Shown: positions 8,338-16,542, numbered from the stretch's first letter. The stretch: DNA of 64,000 nt from Methylobacter sp015476545 (GCF_052162025.1 NZ_CP197401.1:1116001-1180000), one strand, 5' to 3'. The notes: generated by a model not told the origin, from the sequence alone. Program-made: numbers and translations.

Positions 8338-9804
8338 ATGCGCTTTCCTACAAACTGGCTTTGGACCATTGTATTCCTGCTGTTGATTTTGCCGTGGCTT
8401 GCCTTAATCGGGCTGGGCATTTTTTGGTTGTGGCAACACCACTATCTGGTCACAGGGTTCATAACACTGGCTTCGTTTTACGGCGCAGCCACACTTTTGA
8501 ACCACTGGTTGAAACATCAGCAAATAGAGCCGTTCCAACTGCCGGATGTGCAGGCGGATCAGCGTTGGTCGCCTGCCGCAGAGACTGTTTGGGCTGAAAT
8601 TGATAAGATGGCGGACGAGATCAATCCGGCCGATTATCCGTTGACCGATAGCGCGCGTTTGCTGCTGCTGGCGCAGCAGGTCATCCGCAAAGTGGCGCGG
8701 CATTTCCGGCCCAAAGCGGGTAAGGCCGAACTCGATATCCCGTTGCGCAATATCCTGTTCATTACCGAACAAGTCAGCCGCGATATGCGGCAGTTACTGG
8801 ATGAGAGGATCCCGTTCAGCCATTTGCTGACCATCGATGAAGGCCTGAAACTCTGGAAATGGAAACAAAGGCTGGAAAAAGGCCACTTCATCTACCGTAT
8901 GGGCAGAATGCTGCTCAGCCCTGCCACGGCCATACCGGCCGAGCTCTCCGGTTTTTTCCAGGGCAAGGTTGCGCAATATCCGAAAGGACTCCTGGAGCAG
9001 TGGCTGCTGCGGACGCTGATAAAGAAGACCGGTTACTATGCCATTGCGCTGTATAGCGGACAGTTAGCGCCGCCGGTATTAACCGAGTCTGGGCCGTCCC
9101 CTGAATCGGCACCCGAAACGAAGCAGCCTTTACGTATTCTGGTAGCCGGGCAATTGAAAGCGGGAAAATCTAGCCTGATCAATGCATTGCTTGGCGAATT
9201 GCGTGCCGCGACGAATGTGCTGCCTCTCACTGACGAATTGACAATCTATAAGCTGGCGCCGGATGACAGTAGTGAACTGTTGATCTTCGACAGTCCAGGC
9301 TATGGCGATAAAATTCATTGGTTCGAGAAGGAGCCGGAACGCGCGCTGGGTGGCTTTGATCTGGTGCTGCTGGTTTGTTCGGCAACACAGGCAGGGCGCG
9401 AAGCCGATGCCCAGTTTTTGACCGATTTGCGCAATTGGTTTGATCAACGGTTGCACCGCAGCATGCCGCCGGCCTTAGCCATAGTTACGCACATCGATCA
9501 ATTGCGGCCCCTGCGGGAATGGCAACCGCCCTATGATGTGCAGGCGCCGCAAAACGAGAAAGCGCGCAATATCCGGGATGCGCTGGAAACAGTGTCTGAA
9601 GCCTTGCACATTGCCATGTCTGATTGTATACCGGTCAGCCTGCAAACGAGCGGCGTCTATAACATTGACGCTATCTGGGCGGCTCTTGCGGATAAATGGC
9701 CTGAAAGCAAACGGGCCCAGTATTTGCGCTGTCTGCCCGAAGGCAGGAGCAAAGAGAAATTACGCCTGATATGGATGCAGATGGCTAATTTGATCAGAAT
9801 ATAA
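8338..9804 (+). CDS. Membrane-anchored dynamin/Era-like GTPase
   Basis: Residues 5-50 form one or two membrane segments. A helical linker follows, and then a GTPase domain with G1 GQLKAGKSSLINALLGE (about 270-286), G3 DSPGYGD (about 319) and G4 THID (about 384). It is therefore a classical TRAFAC-type GTPase, unlike its neighbour with the odd G4. The start lies two bases after the upstream stop. Era/dynamin-like proteins often remodel membranes or monitor ribosome or envelope assembly, but nothing here decides which. The pair looks like a two-component GTPase module with one DUF697 partner and one N-terminally anchored partner. Confidence 0.75.
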   Translation: MRFPTNWLWTIVFLLLILPWLALIGLGIFWLWQHHYLVTGFITLASFYGAATLLNHWLKHQQIEPFQLPDVQADQRWSPAAETVWAEIDKMADEINPADYPLTDSARLLLLAQQVIRKVARHFRPKAGKAELDIPLRNILFITEQVSRDMRQLLDERIPFSHLLTIDEGLKLWKWKQRLEKGHFIYRMGRMLLSPATAIPAELSGFFQGKVAQYPKGLLEQWLLRTLIKKTGYYAIALYSGQLAPPVLTESGPSPESAPETKQPLRILVAGQLKAGKSSLINALLGELRAATNVLPLTDELTIYKLAPDDSSELLIFDSPGYGDKIHWFEKEPERALGGFDLVLLVCSATQAGREADAQFLTDLRNWFDQRLHRSMPPALAIVTHIDQLRPLREWQPPYDVQAPQNEKARNIRDALETVSEALHIAMSDCIPVSLQTSGVYNIDAIWAALADKWPESKRAQYLRCLPEGRSKEKLRLIWMQMANLIRI

Positions 9805-9867
9805 TAAAGTGAAGATTGATGTTTAGGATTCGGTTAAAAAACAACTTCCCGACTTGCCGGCGCTTAT

Positions 9868-9889
9868 GTAGGGGCGAATTCATTCGCCC
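9868..9889. repeat. REP-like palindrome
   Basis: GTAG at 9868-9871 is followed by GGGCGAATTCATTCGCCC (9872-9889), a perfect palindrome with a two-base centre. It is a third base-variant of the same stem seen at 6788 and 6843. The rest of the 9805-10056 gap shows no further gene. Confidence 0.65.
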
Positions 9890-10056
9890 TGGGCGACTTC
9901 CAACAGGTTACGCGTCAAAATTCAGGGAAGTTATTTTTCGCCCTATCCTTAACAGAAGTGGGCGTTGGGGCAGGGGTGTGAGTGCGTCGGCGCAACAACA
10001 GCATAAAGGCGCCTCCGAGGCTTCATATAGGTTTTAGCAGTTTTTAACTAACAATA

Positions 10057-10974
10057 ATGATAGAAAAATACGAAACCCTGGTCATTTATCACGCCGATTG
10101 CCTGGATGGGCTAGGCGCCGCCTGGAGCGCTTTTTGCAAGCTGGGCAACCATGCCCGTTACATTCCTGCACGCCATGGTGATGAGTTCCCGGCCTTTGAA
10201 GCGGGAGCTGTGATTTACATACTGGATTTCTCCTATCCGCCCGAACAATTGCTTGCTGCCTCGAGGCAGGCCGGCCAGATTATCCTGATCGATCACCATA
10301 TTACCGCCATGGAGCAGTGCGAGGTTTTTTTTCACAGAAGTTTCTCCGCGGACCCTTCCGTTTCGAAAGCCCATGAGACGCGGTCTGAATCTAGAGTCAT
10401 GGCTCAGCCTCTGCCGGAAAACCTTGCCTTATATTTTGATATGGCCCGAAGCGGCTGCGTACTGGCGTGGCAACATTTTTTCCCGGAACGTCAGCCGCCA
10501 AAAGTCCTGCTGCACATCGAGGATCGCGACCTCTGGAAATTCAAATTAGCCGGTACACGCGAAATAACCAGTGCGCTTTACGAACGGATGCCGATGACGT
10601 TGCCCGAAATGGGTACGATCGATCTGGATGAGCTTCTGCAAATTGGCAGAATGTACGTCGAATTCCACCAGAAGATAGTAAAAAGGCTGGAGAAAATTGC
10701 GCACCCGGTCATGTTGAACGGGCAAAAAGGGCTGGCCGTTAATGCGTCATCCTCTTTCTCCAGCGAGCTCGGGCACGTTTTGGCCGAGAAATCGGGGACA
10801 TTCGGCATGACTTATCAATATGACGGCAGAAAGCAAAAATGGCAGTTTTCACTTCGCTCCATCGGCGATTACGATGTCGGTCATCTGGCGCAAGCTTTCG
10901 GCGGAGGCGGGCATAAGAATGCCGCCGGCTTTGTATTGGATGACAATCCGTTTATCAAGAGGAAGGGCAGTTAA
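10057..10974 (+). CDS. DHH-family phosphoesterase
   Basis: The N-terminus carries YHADCLDGLGAAW, the first metal-binding motif of DHH phosphoesterases. It is followed by ILDFSYP and the name-giving DHH in LIDHHITAME (about residues 69-78). The C-terminal DHHA1 domain ends in GGGGHKNAAGF, the substrate-binding glycine motif. Members cleave short oligonucleotides (nanoRNase), pAp or cyclic dinucleotide products using two Mn ions. The 305-residue length fits the soluble cytoplasmic subgroup. There is no clear Shine-Dalgarno before the ATG, and the gene appears to stand alone. The exact substrate cannot be told from motifs. Confidence 0.85.
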   Translation: MIEKYETLVIYHADCLDGLGAAWSAFCKLGNHARYIPARHGDEFPAFEAGAVIYILDFSYPPEQLLAASRQAGQIILIDHHITAMEQCEVFFHRSFSADPSVSKAHETRSESRVMAQPLPENLALYFDMARSGCVLAWQHFFPERQPPKVLLHIEDRDLWKFKLAGTREITSALYERMPMTLPEMGTIDLDELLQIGRMYVEFHQKIVKRLEKIAHPVMLNGQKGLAVNASSSFSSELGHVLAEKSGTFGMTYQYDGRKQKWQFSLRSIGDYDVGHLAQAFGGGGHKNAAGFVLDDNPFIKRKGS

Positions 10975-11002
10975 TACTACAAAGCCAATATGTAACTTAG
11001 TG

Positions 11003-11102
11003 CCCGCTACCGCATGGCTTGTTAGCCAAAGTGCTGGCCGACCTTGGCAAGCCAGGCCTGCCGGGCGCGAATTGTCTGGTCATGGCGTTCATCATGCATC
11101 TC
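11003..11102 (+). repeat. ~100-bp inverted repeat, left copy
   Basis: This stretch matches the reverse complement of 12957-13057 at about 87 of 100 positions by eye, with one single-base gap. The shared block starts with CCCGCTAC and ends with ATGCATCTC. The two copies flank the beta-helix gene in opposite orientation. The reading frame crossing the left copy has stops, so I read it as a non-coding repeat or element end rather than a gene. The gap 10975-11314 otherwise holds only the element at 11111-11260. Confidence 0.75.
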
Positions 11103-11110
11103 ACCTATGC

Positions 11111-11260
11111 CTAGTACTCAGTCAATCCTTACTTGACGGGTAAAAGTAAATCCGTTCGTCCTGCCCCTTCGGCTACGCTCAGGACTAAAGGCTTTGTCGA
11201 AGGATGAGTGGATTTACGTCAAGCCTATTTACAGACATATCAATACTGACTGAGTACTAG
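11111..11260. mobile_element. 150-bp MITE-like element with 14-bp terminal inverted repeats
   Basis: The stretch begins with CTAGTACTCAGTCA (11111-11124) and ends with its exact reverse complement (11247-11260). Inside is the common bacterial palindrome type TTCGTCCTG...CGAAGGATGAG (about 11155-11210) and no reading frame of note. Size and perfect ends fit a miniature inverted-repeat element mobilised in trans. No clear target-site duplication is visible, although the ends themselves start at a TA-containing CTAG. Confidence 0.6.
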
Positions 11261-11314
11261 AGCAAACAAGAAAATGTTGAAAAAGCGTTTGTCCCGCATC
11301 AAGCGAGAACCATA

Positions 11315-12643
11315 TCAGTGAAAGATAACTTCATTAGATCCGACATTCACATCGCCGGTAGAAGTCACTACGATGCCTTGCTTGCCTCTTTGATTGGGAT
11401 CCTGAAGTTCAATGTAGTTGCCAGTGATCAGGATCCGATCCGATTTAACGGTATCCTCGGCTCTGACGGGCACCTTAATGCCTGTAAAACTAAAATCCTG
11501 AGAGTGCGTAATGATATTGTTTAAAATTTGTAAATCCGTGCAGGAAGCGCAACCGATACCGACATTGCCGACATTGGTCACCTTATTGCCTGTAATTATC
11601 ACATTGCTGAAAGACTCTTCGGTCGCATAGCCGGGATCGACACTGATGCCCCAGCAGGTCTGTTCAGCTGCGCCGAAAGCTTCAAAAACCGTATTGTCTT
11701 TAATGGTCAGATCCTGCACGACCCCATGAACCACTAGGGATACGCCCGCGCATTTGCCGGCAACGAAAGCCGACTTGTTTAAAATGTTGTTAGAAATGGT
11801 AATGCCGGAGTTATTGGCCCCGGAGATATAAATGTTATGGTTAAATATTTTCTGGCCAAAGCCGTTATTGGTGAATTTATTATTGTCTATGACACAATCA
11901 TCACAACCGCCCAGCCAGCCTTGGTTCTTATTGTTAATAATCGTCGAGTTCCTTAACACGATATTCTCATTGACTTTGTTGGCGCCGGGATTGGGCGGAT
12001 TAGCGCTCGCCGAGTATATGCCAATATCAAAGCCATCAATTGTAACGCCCTCAATTGTGACATAGTCCACGTCGTTGAACAGGAAAATGCCATTTCCGGT
12101 ACCGGTTCCCTTGAGCGACAGATTTCTAACGACATAGCCTTCATCATGATCGGCATTGCCGCCATCCTGAAAATTCAATACCCCATTGGCGCCGCTGCTT
12201 TTAATAACAGGTAATCGGGCGGATGTAGGAGCTATTCTGGGCGGTATATAGTCAGCTAGGGTACATGGCGCATCCAAAGCACAATGTTGATTGAATAATC
12301 TGGGAAAGGATGAAGTGAATGTCCCGTTCCTACAAAACAAAATACTATCCCCGGCGTTCAAGGTGCCGAATCTTGACATGGCAAAATCAAACGTCGCCCA
12401 TGGCTCAAAAATCGATAAACCTGTATTACTGTCTGAGCCATTATTGCAGACGTAATAATTCTGTGCATGGGCTGGGCTGGAAAACAGGCAAAGCAACAAT
12501 AAGCCTGCCTTAAAAGACAATAGATGTTTCTTTGCTATAACAATCCGAATCAGCTTAAGAATGGCAAGCTCAATCATATTCATATCAATGACCGTCAATG
12601 GCTTTGCAGCTACCGTATTCGATACTTTTCCAATTGTTTTCAT
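11315..12643 (-). CDS. Secreted right-handed beta-helix (pectate-lyase-like) protein
   Basis: The 442-residue protein has a long N-terminus, a hydrophobic signal (AGLLLLCLFSS) and a likely cleavage after SPAHA near residue 60. The rest is a run of short Asn- and Gly-rich turns (ISNNILN, IKDNTVF, ITGNKVT, ILNNIIT, ITGNYIE), the pattern of parallel beta-helix repeats. Such folds occur in polysaccharide lyases and surface carbohydrate-binding proteins; no catalytic motif can be named. A ribosome-binding GAGG stands eight bases before the ATG at 12643 on the minus strand, supporting this start. ATG codons at residues 21 and 23 would give a more usual signal length. The gene lies between two ~100-bp inverted repeats. 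Confidence 0.7.
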   Translation of the reverse strand: MKTIGKVSNTVAAKPLTVIDMNMIELAILKLIRIVIAKKHLLSFKAGLLLLCLFSSPAHAQNYYVCNNGSDSNTGLSIFEPWATFDFAMSRFGTLNAGDSILFCRNGTFTSSFPRLFNQHCALDAPCTLADYIPPRIAPTSARLPVIKSSGANGVLNFQDGGNADHDEGYVVRNLSLKGTGTGNGIFLFNDVDYVTIEGVTIDGFDIGIYSASANPPNPGANKVNENIVLRNSTIINNKNQGWLGGCDDCVIDNNKFTNNGFGQKIFNHNIYISGANNSGITISNNILNKSAFVAGKCAGVSLVVHGVVQDLTIKDNTVFEAFGAAEQTCWGISVDPGYATEESFSNVIITGNKVTNVGNVGIGCASCTDLQILNNIITHSQDFSFTGIKVPVRAEDTVKSDRILITGNYIELQDPNQRGKQGIVVTSTGDVNVGSNEVIFH

Positions 12644-13486
12644 AATTGTTTCCTCTATATAAAAATATCATTGGGTCAATGTAATCTGAAAAAACAGTGT
12701 CTAACTGCACATTGTCATGTGGTCTAGGTTTGGCTACTAAAATCAGTATGTAACTTGATGTGTACCTAGCGATGAGCCCGAGTACGATCAGAAGATAAAA
12801 TGCGGATATTGCTGAGGTCTGTGCGCAACCGTACATTGAACGATAAATTGCTGTCTGAAAACTTTTCGCGGCAATAGTGCTAATCTTACAGTTGCAAATT
12901 AAGGAATATTGACGCTGCCTGTATAATTGAAATGTCCTTTGCTTCAGTATATTGACGAGATGCATGGTGGACACCCTGACCAGACAGTTCGCGCCCGGCC
13001 AGGCCGGGTTTGCCAAGGTCGGTCGGCACTTTGGCCGACAAGCCATGCAGTAGCGGGTAATCAATTGGATAACAAGTCCGCTCAGCCCCATTGGTTGGCA
13101 CAGCACATGACCGAGCAAGTCGTAGTAGCTCAAGTGCCGTTTGCCTGGCTCACCGGCGATACCTGGAAATGACTGTGGCGGTATTCCGTACAAGGTCGTG
13201 CATATCCTCGGCCGATCGCGGCGGCGAAGACGCCATCAAGCCGTGGTCCGTGCCTGCCACTGCTATCGGAGGGAGAAAAAAATCGGGGACCGTAGACTAA
13301 AACAAGTAATTTTGCTGGCGATCTGGCAAAGAAGATTGATTTACAAACGATGCAATAACATCGATCTCACCCAGTGCAACACAAGACCCAATAAGAACAA
13401 TCCAACACACAAGAACATTGATTGTGAGAATTTTTAAAATTGCCCAATTAACCATTGCTACTTATATCGGCATAACCAAGTCAAGA
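12644..13486. other. Gene-free stretch with repeat copy and coding-like debris
   Basis: Apart from the repeat copy at 12957-13057, I see no supportable gene. A 202-codon minus-strand frame (12585-13193) overlaps the 5' end of the beta-helix gene and runs through the repeat. Its residue pattern is not protein-like, and the left repeat copy has a stop in the same frame. The part 13058-13300 is more GC-rich than its surroundings and may be the remnant of a mobile element whose end is the repeat. Confidence 0.4.
12957..13057 (-). repeat. ~100-bp inverted repeat, right copy
   Basis: This is the opposite-strand partner of 11003-11102. Differences are mostly transitions spread along the block, which suggests an old duplication rather than a fresh insertion. 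Confidence 0.75.
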
Positions 13487-13568
13487 TAAAAAAAGCCCCT
13501 GATCGGGGCTAAATAGTAGGTCTGAAAGCAAATGCTTAGTCAATCCATGGCGACTTCAAAAGCCTTCG
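13487..13568 (-). ncRNA. Candidate PhoB-regulated small RNA, ~82 nt
   Basis: On the minus strand a Pho-box-like sequence (13608-13591), a TAATAT -10 element exactly ten bases further (13580-13575) and a strong intrinsic terminator (13510-13488) enclose about 80 bases with no reading frame. A start near 13568 would give a transcript of about 82 nt ending in the terminator. The middle part contains AAGCATTTGCTT, which could form a small hairpin. The arrangement (activator box replacing the -35, short non-coding body, terminator) is that of a regulated small RNA. It is inferred from architecture alone, and I know of no family it belongs to. Confidence 0.4.
13488..13510 (-). terminator. Intrinsic terminator
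   Basis: On the minus strand AGCCCC and GGGGCT pair around a five-base GATCA loop and are followed directly by six T residues. This is a textbook rho-independent terminator. No coding gene ends near it: the closest minus-strand gene stops at 14274, almost 800 bases upstream. Confidence 0.8.
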
Positions 13569-13574
13569 ATTTAT

Positions 13575-13608
13575 ATATTACAGTGAGTTTGTTACAGTTT
13601 GATAACAA
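13575..13608 (-). promoter_or_regulatory. Pho-box-like promoter, leftward
   Basis: The minus strand reads TTGTTATCAAACTGTAAC (13608-13591), then ten bases, then TAATAT. Against the PhoB consensus of two CTGTCAT heptamers separated by four A/T-rich bases, ten of fourteen heptamer positions match. The ten-base distance to the -10 is that of class I Pho promoters, where the box replaces the -35. Confidence 0.45.
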
Positions 13609-13790
13609 TGTAATTTTTTGACAAATATAGTGAGCCCGGTTGATCTTAAAAACGAACCATGCCGGCGCCGTTAGGATTCAGCATGGGGTGTCGGATTAGC
13701 TACGAACCTTTGTATCAAGGCTTCAAGACATAAACAAAACAAGAAAAGTTATTGGAATTACCGTTGCACTTTTTATCTGTGGGCTCACAA

Positions 13791-13824
13791 CTGTCATCAA
13801 AATGTAATTATTGGCAGACATAAT
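13791..13824 (+). promoter_or_regulatory. Pho-box-like promoter, rightward
   Basis: The plus strand reads CTGTCATCAAAATGTAAT (13791-13808), then ten bases, then CATAAT (13819-13824). The first heptamer is a perfect PhoB half-site and the second matches at five of seven positions. The -10 differs from TATAAT by one base and sits at the standard distance. It points away from the leftward Pho box about 180 bases off. No reading frame longer than 17 codons follows before the convergent gene at 14274. Confidence 0.45.
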
Positions 13825-14273
13825 AGACGATTAGTAGTTTAAAAATGCCAGCTTATGTACCGTCAATTCTCCGTGTTGCTCCGTTTCCTGATCGCTAAAT
13901 ACAAAAGAAAAAAAATTAATCGGCCTTTTTTCGAGTGTTACGCCGTTATGCTTCTGTGCTCTCTTAGTGCTGAGTTTATGCTGGATTTCATAAGCTGATC
14001 CAGCATTGCAAAGAATTCATAAAGAAGCGCTATTGCATAAGTATCGGGTTTATATGCAGTGATAGTTGAGCTTCACTTCTTCAGTCAATCCCAATTTCGA
14101 TTTTTCATAAAGCTAAGGATGGTGTTCAGATGAGTACCGGATTCAGTTTCTGAGAACAACCGAATTAATCTTCATAGAAGGCGCCATTGTTAGATTGTGG
14201 CTTATTTTATATTGAGCAGCATGCACTTAAGAAACGACGGAGAGGCAAAACGATAAGGCGCAAGTCTTGTCTT
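13825..14273. other. Gene-free stretch downstream of the rightward Pho box
   Basis: I see no supportable gene here. An 8-bp inverted repeat, ATGCTGGA (13978-13985) with TCCAGCAT (13999-14006), could form a hairpin but has no T-run after it. A transcript from the rightward promoter would run antisense into the 3' end of the gene at 14274. Confidence 0.4.
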
Positions 14274-15587
14274 TTACCGGCCGCCGCGGTCGAGGCTGCT
14301 TAAATCGGGCGGCGGCAAGACAAGGAACCCCTCGGGCACCAGACTGGTCGCCAACATCACTTCATTGATATCGCGATGCTCGGACCAGGCCAGGGACTGC
14401 CTGTGTTCGGGATCGCGCCAGAAAGACTCGATCCTCTCGCCAAAGGGCACGTACTCCATCAGCTCACGCAGCCGCAGGCGCACGAGTTTATGCAGCCGTA
14501 AGCGCACGCCATCGGCTGTGTGCGGCTGAATCGGATCGCGGCTGGCCGCTTCTCCCATCAGGCGCACTGCTTGCAACCCGATCGCCAGGCCGAGTTCGCG
14601 AAAGGCGAGCCGATACGCCGCCGGTAGCTGCAATTCGCCGCTCGCGGCGTAATATTGCAAACCTTTGAGCGCTGTCTCGAGCATGGCTTCAAGAAGGTGC
14701 AGGTCCGCCATACTTCCTTGCCGCAGCAATTGCTCCAGGCGGTAGGCGTCCATTAGCAGGCAGCCAATCCCGAGCGGATCGGTTGTTCTTAAATCATCCG
14801 CTGCAATCATGGCTTTAGCCTGCCGGATCTCATCGTTGAGCCTGGGGCCGTCGCCCGCTTGCGGGAGCCCGGCAGCAGTGGATTGAAGCTGAATGTATGT
14901 GATATATGCGTCCAGCGGATCATGTTGGCCCATAGAGGAGACGAGCGGGCGCTTCAGGTCGATGCTCATCTTCCAATACATCCGTCGCGGACCGCCTGCG
15001 GAGGGGAGATAAGTGAAAGCATGGTGCGCTGCTTCAGCGAGTTCCTGTGCCCAGTCATTAAACTGCGGATTTCCTGTCGAACGCGTCAATTGGTCGAGCG
15101 CGTGCATCCATTTGGTCAGATAGTGAAAGTACTGGCCGTCGCGGTCCCATTCCAGTCGCTCGTCGAAGGACTGATTGGGACTGCGCTCGGGAAGCTCTTT
15201 GCCGATCCGAAGCCCGCCGCGGGTCGGATGTTCCTCCCCCGCGCGCTCGTTTAATCCGCCGATCCAGCCCGCGCGCGAATCATCAGCACGGTGTCGTCCC
15301 AGCGTGTGATGCACGCGATCAACCAGGCGCAGAGCCTGTTCTGTGTGGCGCTTTTCCCCGGTCGCCCGCGACAGGCCAAGAAAATTGCAAACCGCGAAGG
15401 CGTCTGTCCACAGGTAGCGCCGCTGAGGGCGCTCGGAGCTCAGCCCTGTGCGTTCCGCAAAACCGGTCATCAGCTCGATAGCTTCTCGTACACGGGAATC
15501 CGGCATGGTTCTGGCCTCTTCTTGCGGATTTGCAACCGCCGTCGCGAGTGCAAGAAATAAGATCATCAGGCAGGCAAAACTGCGCAT
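14274..15587 (-). CDS. Secreted alpha/alpha-toroid-like protein of unknown function
   Basis: The 437-residue protein starts with a signal peptide (MRSFACLMILFLALATAVA) and is otherwise almost all helical. Repeated patterns of aromatic and His residues (RRYLWTDAFAVCNFLGL, GQYFHYLTKWMHALDQL, DAYITYIQLQ) resemble six-hairpin glycosidase folds and related (alpha/alpha)6 barrels. I do not recognise a catalytic motif, so a glycosidase role is only a guess. The DNA is clearly more GC-rich than the AT-rich flanks on both sides, which suggests transfer from another genome. A minus-strand AGGA lies about ten bases before the ATG. Confidence 0.55.
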   Translation of the reverse strand: MRSFACLMILFLALATAVANPQEEARTMPDSRVREAIELMTGFAERTGLSSERPQRRYLWTDAFAVCNFLGLSRATGEKRHTEQALRLVDRVHHTLGRHRADDSRAGWIGGLNERAGEEHPTRGGLRIGKELPERSPNQSFDERLEWDRDGQYFHYLTKWMHALDQLTRSTGNPQFNDWAQELAEAAHHAFTYLPSAGGPRRMYWKMSIDLKRPLVSSMGQHDPLDAYITYIQLQSTAAGLPQAGDGPRLNDEIRQAKAMIAADDLRTTDPLGIGCLLMDAYRLEQLLRQGSMADLHLLEAMLETALKGLQYYAASGELQLPAAYRLAFRELGLAIGLQAVRLMGEAASRDPIQPHTADGVRLRLHKLVRLRLRELMEYVPFGERIESFWRDPEHRQSLAWSEHRDINEVMLATSLVPEGFLVLPPPDLSSLDRGGR

Positions 15588-15961
15588 CGGCGATGCTTTC
15601 CTACGGTGTCTTTACTGTTTGATATTCCATATCAGCACTAAGCCAAGCTTATCTGTTGGCCGCAAAAAAAGCCCCCAATTAACGGGAGCGAGGTGGCTGC
15701 TAGAGTGCTGCTATGATCAAGTTATCTGCTTCTATCGACATCGTGTAACTGTTAGCGTTTCGTCAAGCCGTAGCCGATGCGCTCCAAAAAAGGTGAGCGC
15801 GCCAGTTGCAAAAAAGCCAGTCACAGCATCATTATCCGGCCAGTTTTGAAGAACTGGAGCGGACGGCCGGCAAAAAAAATACCGGCAGCCGACTATGCAA
15901 AATATGACAAGCCAATGGTCTCAGGTTAATTCCTAAAACAGTGCAACAAGGAGCGATAGCC
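15588..15961. other. Intergenic stretch, no gene seen
   Basis: The stretch holds short runs such as AAAAAAAGCCCCC at about 15663 and a small inverted GCCGG/CCGGC motif at about 15867-15890, but no convincing terminator pair or reading frame. A 133-codon plus-strand frame (15448-15849) overlaps the neighbouring gene and lacks protein character. Confidence 0.35.
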
Positions 15962-16183
15962 ATGAGCTATATTAAAAATGCTTATAAATATCCTTATATT
16001 ACCGATCTGATTAACAATGGCGGCGGATTAAGCCTGGAGTATATCGTTGATATGAAAATCATCGTTTTTGCATTTGACGAGGGCGGAGCTATCTGGCAGG
16101 GTAAAAGAGGCTACGATTCCATTGAAGCGCTGCTGGACGATGCGGAAGCCGGGATAAAAAAATGGGCTGACGAGCGATGGTGA
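15962..16183 (+). CDS. Small conserved-looking hypothetical protein, 73 aa
   Basis: ATG 15962 is preceded by AAGGAG (15948-15953) at eight bases, a strong ribosome-binding site. The frame extends upstream to 15941, but that start has no such site. The product is a soluble alpha/beta-looking protein with balanced composition (SLEYIVDMKIIVFAFDEGGAIWQG, then an acidic helix ending WADERW). I do not recognise a family. It stands alone between gene-free stretches, so function cannot be guessed from context. Confidence 0.65.
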   Translation: MSYIKNAYKYPYITDLINNGGGLSLEYIVDMKIIVFAFDEGGAIWQGKRGYDSIEALLDDAEAGIKKWADERW

Positions 16184-16542
16184 TGATAACGCTGGCATAT
16201 TTTTATCCTGTTTTTTGTCAAAAAGCTGAAAGACAGGCACTCGGGAAGGAATCTAAAACAAATGCAGAAGCCTTTGCTTCGAAGGCAACCTGGCCAAAGT
16301 TGGCTAGTCAATTTCTCTCCATAGCGTTCAAAACCGTCAGGCTAAACATTATTGCAACAGAACCGCCAAAAATACATTAGACTGCGCAGCTGATAAATTT
16401 CCTTCAACTTACAACTGCTGTACTGACAGGACTTGCGCAAGCATATCTACTTAAAATTTAAATGAATTCAAATCTGAACTATTTTTCTTTGCTGAAAATC
16501 AAGAATGGAAAACTATCATTAATAAATCGTTGGAGACTAAAA
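16184..16542. other. Intergenic stretch, no gene seen
   Basis: A 67-codon frame (16177-16380) overlaps the preceding stop and has no ribosome-binding site or family resemblance, so I do not call it. The last 80 bases are AT-rich and probably carry the promoter of the following lipoprotein gene, but no clear -35/-10 pair stands out. Confidence 0.35.

Noticed and set aside
12585..13193. 202-codon minus-strand frame
   Set aside because: It runs through the ~100-bp repeat and the beta-helix gene start. The equivalent frame in the other repeat copy has a stop, and the residue pattern is not protein-like.
16177..16380. 67-codon plus-strand frame
   Set aside because: It overlaps the preceding gene by seven bases, has no ribosome-binding site, and its composition is not protein-like.
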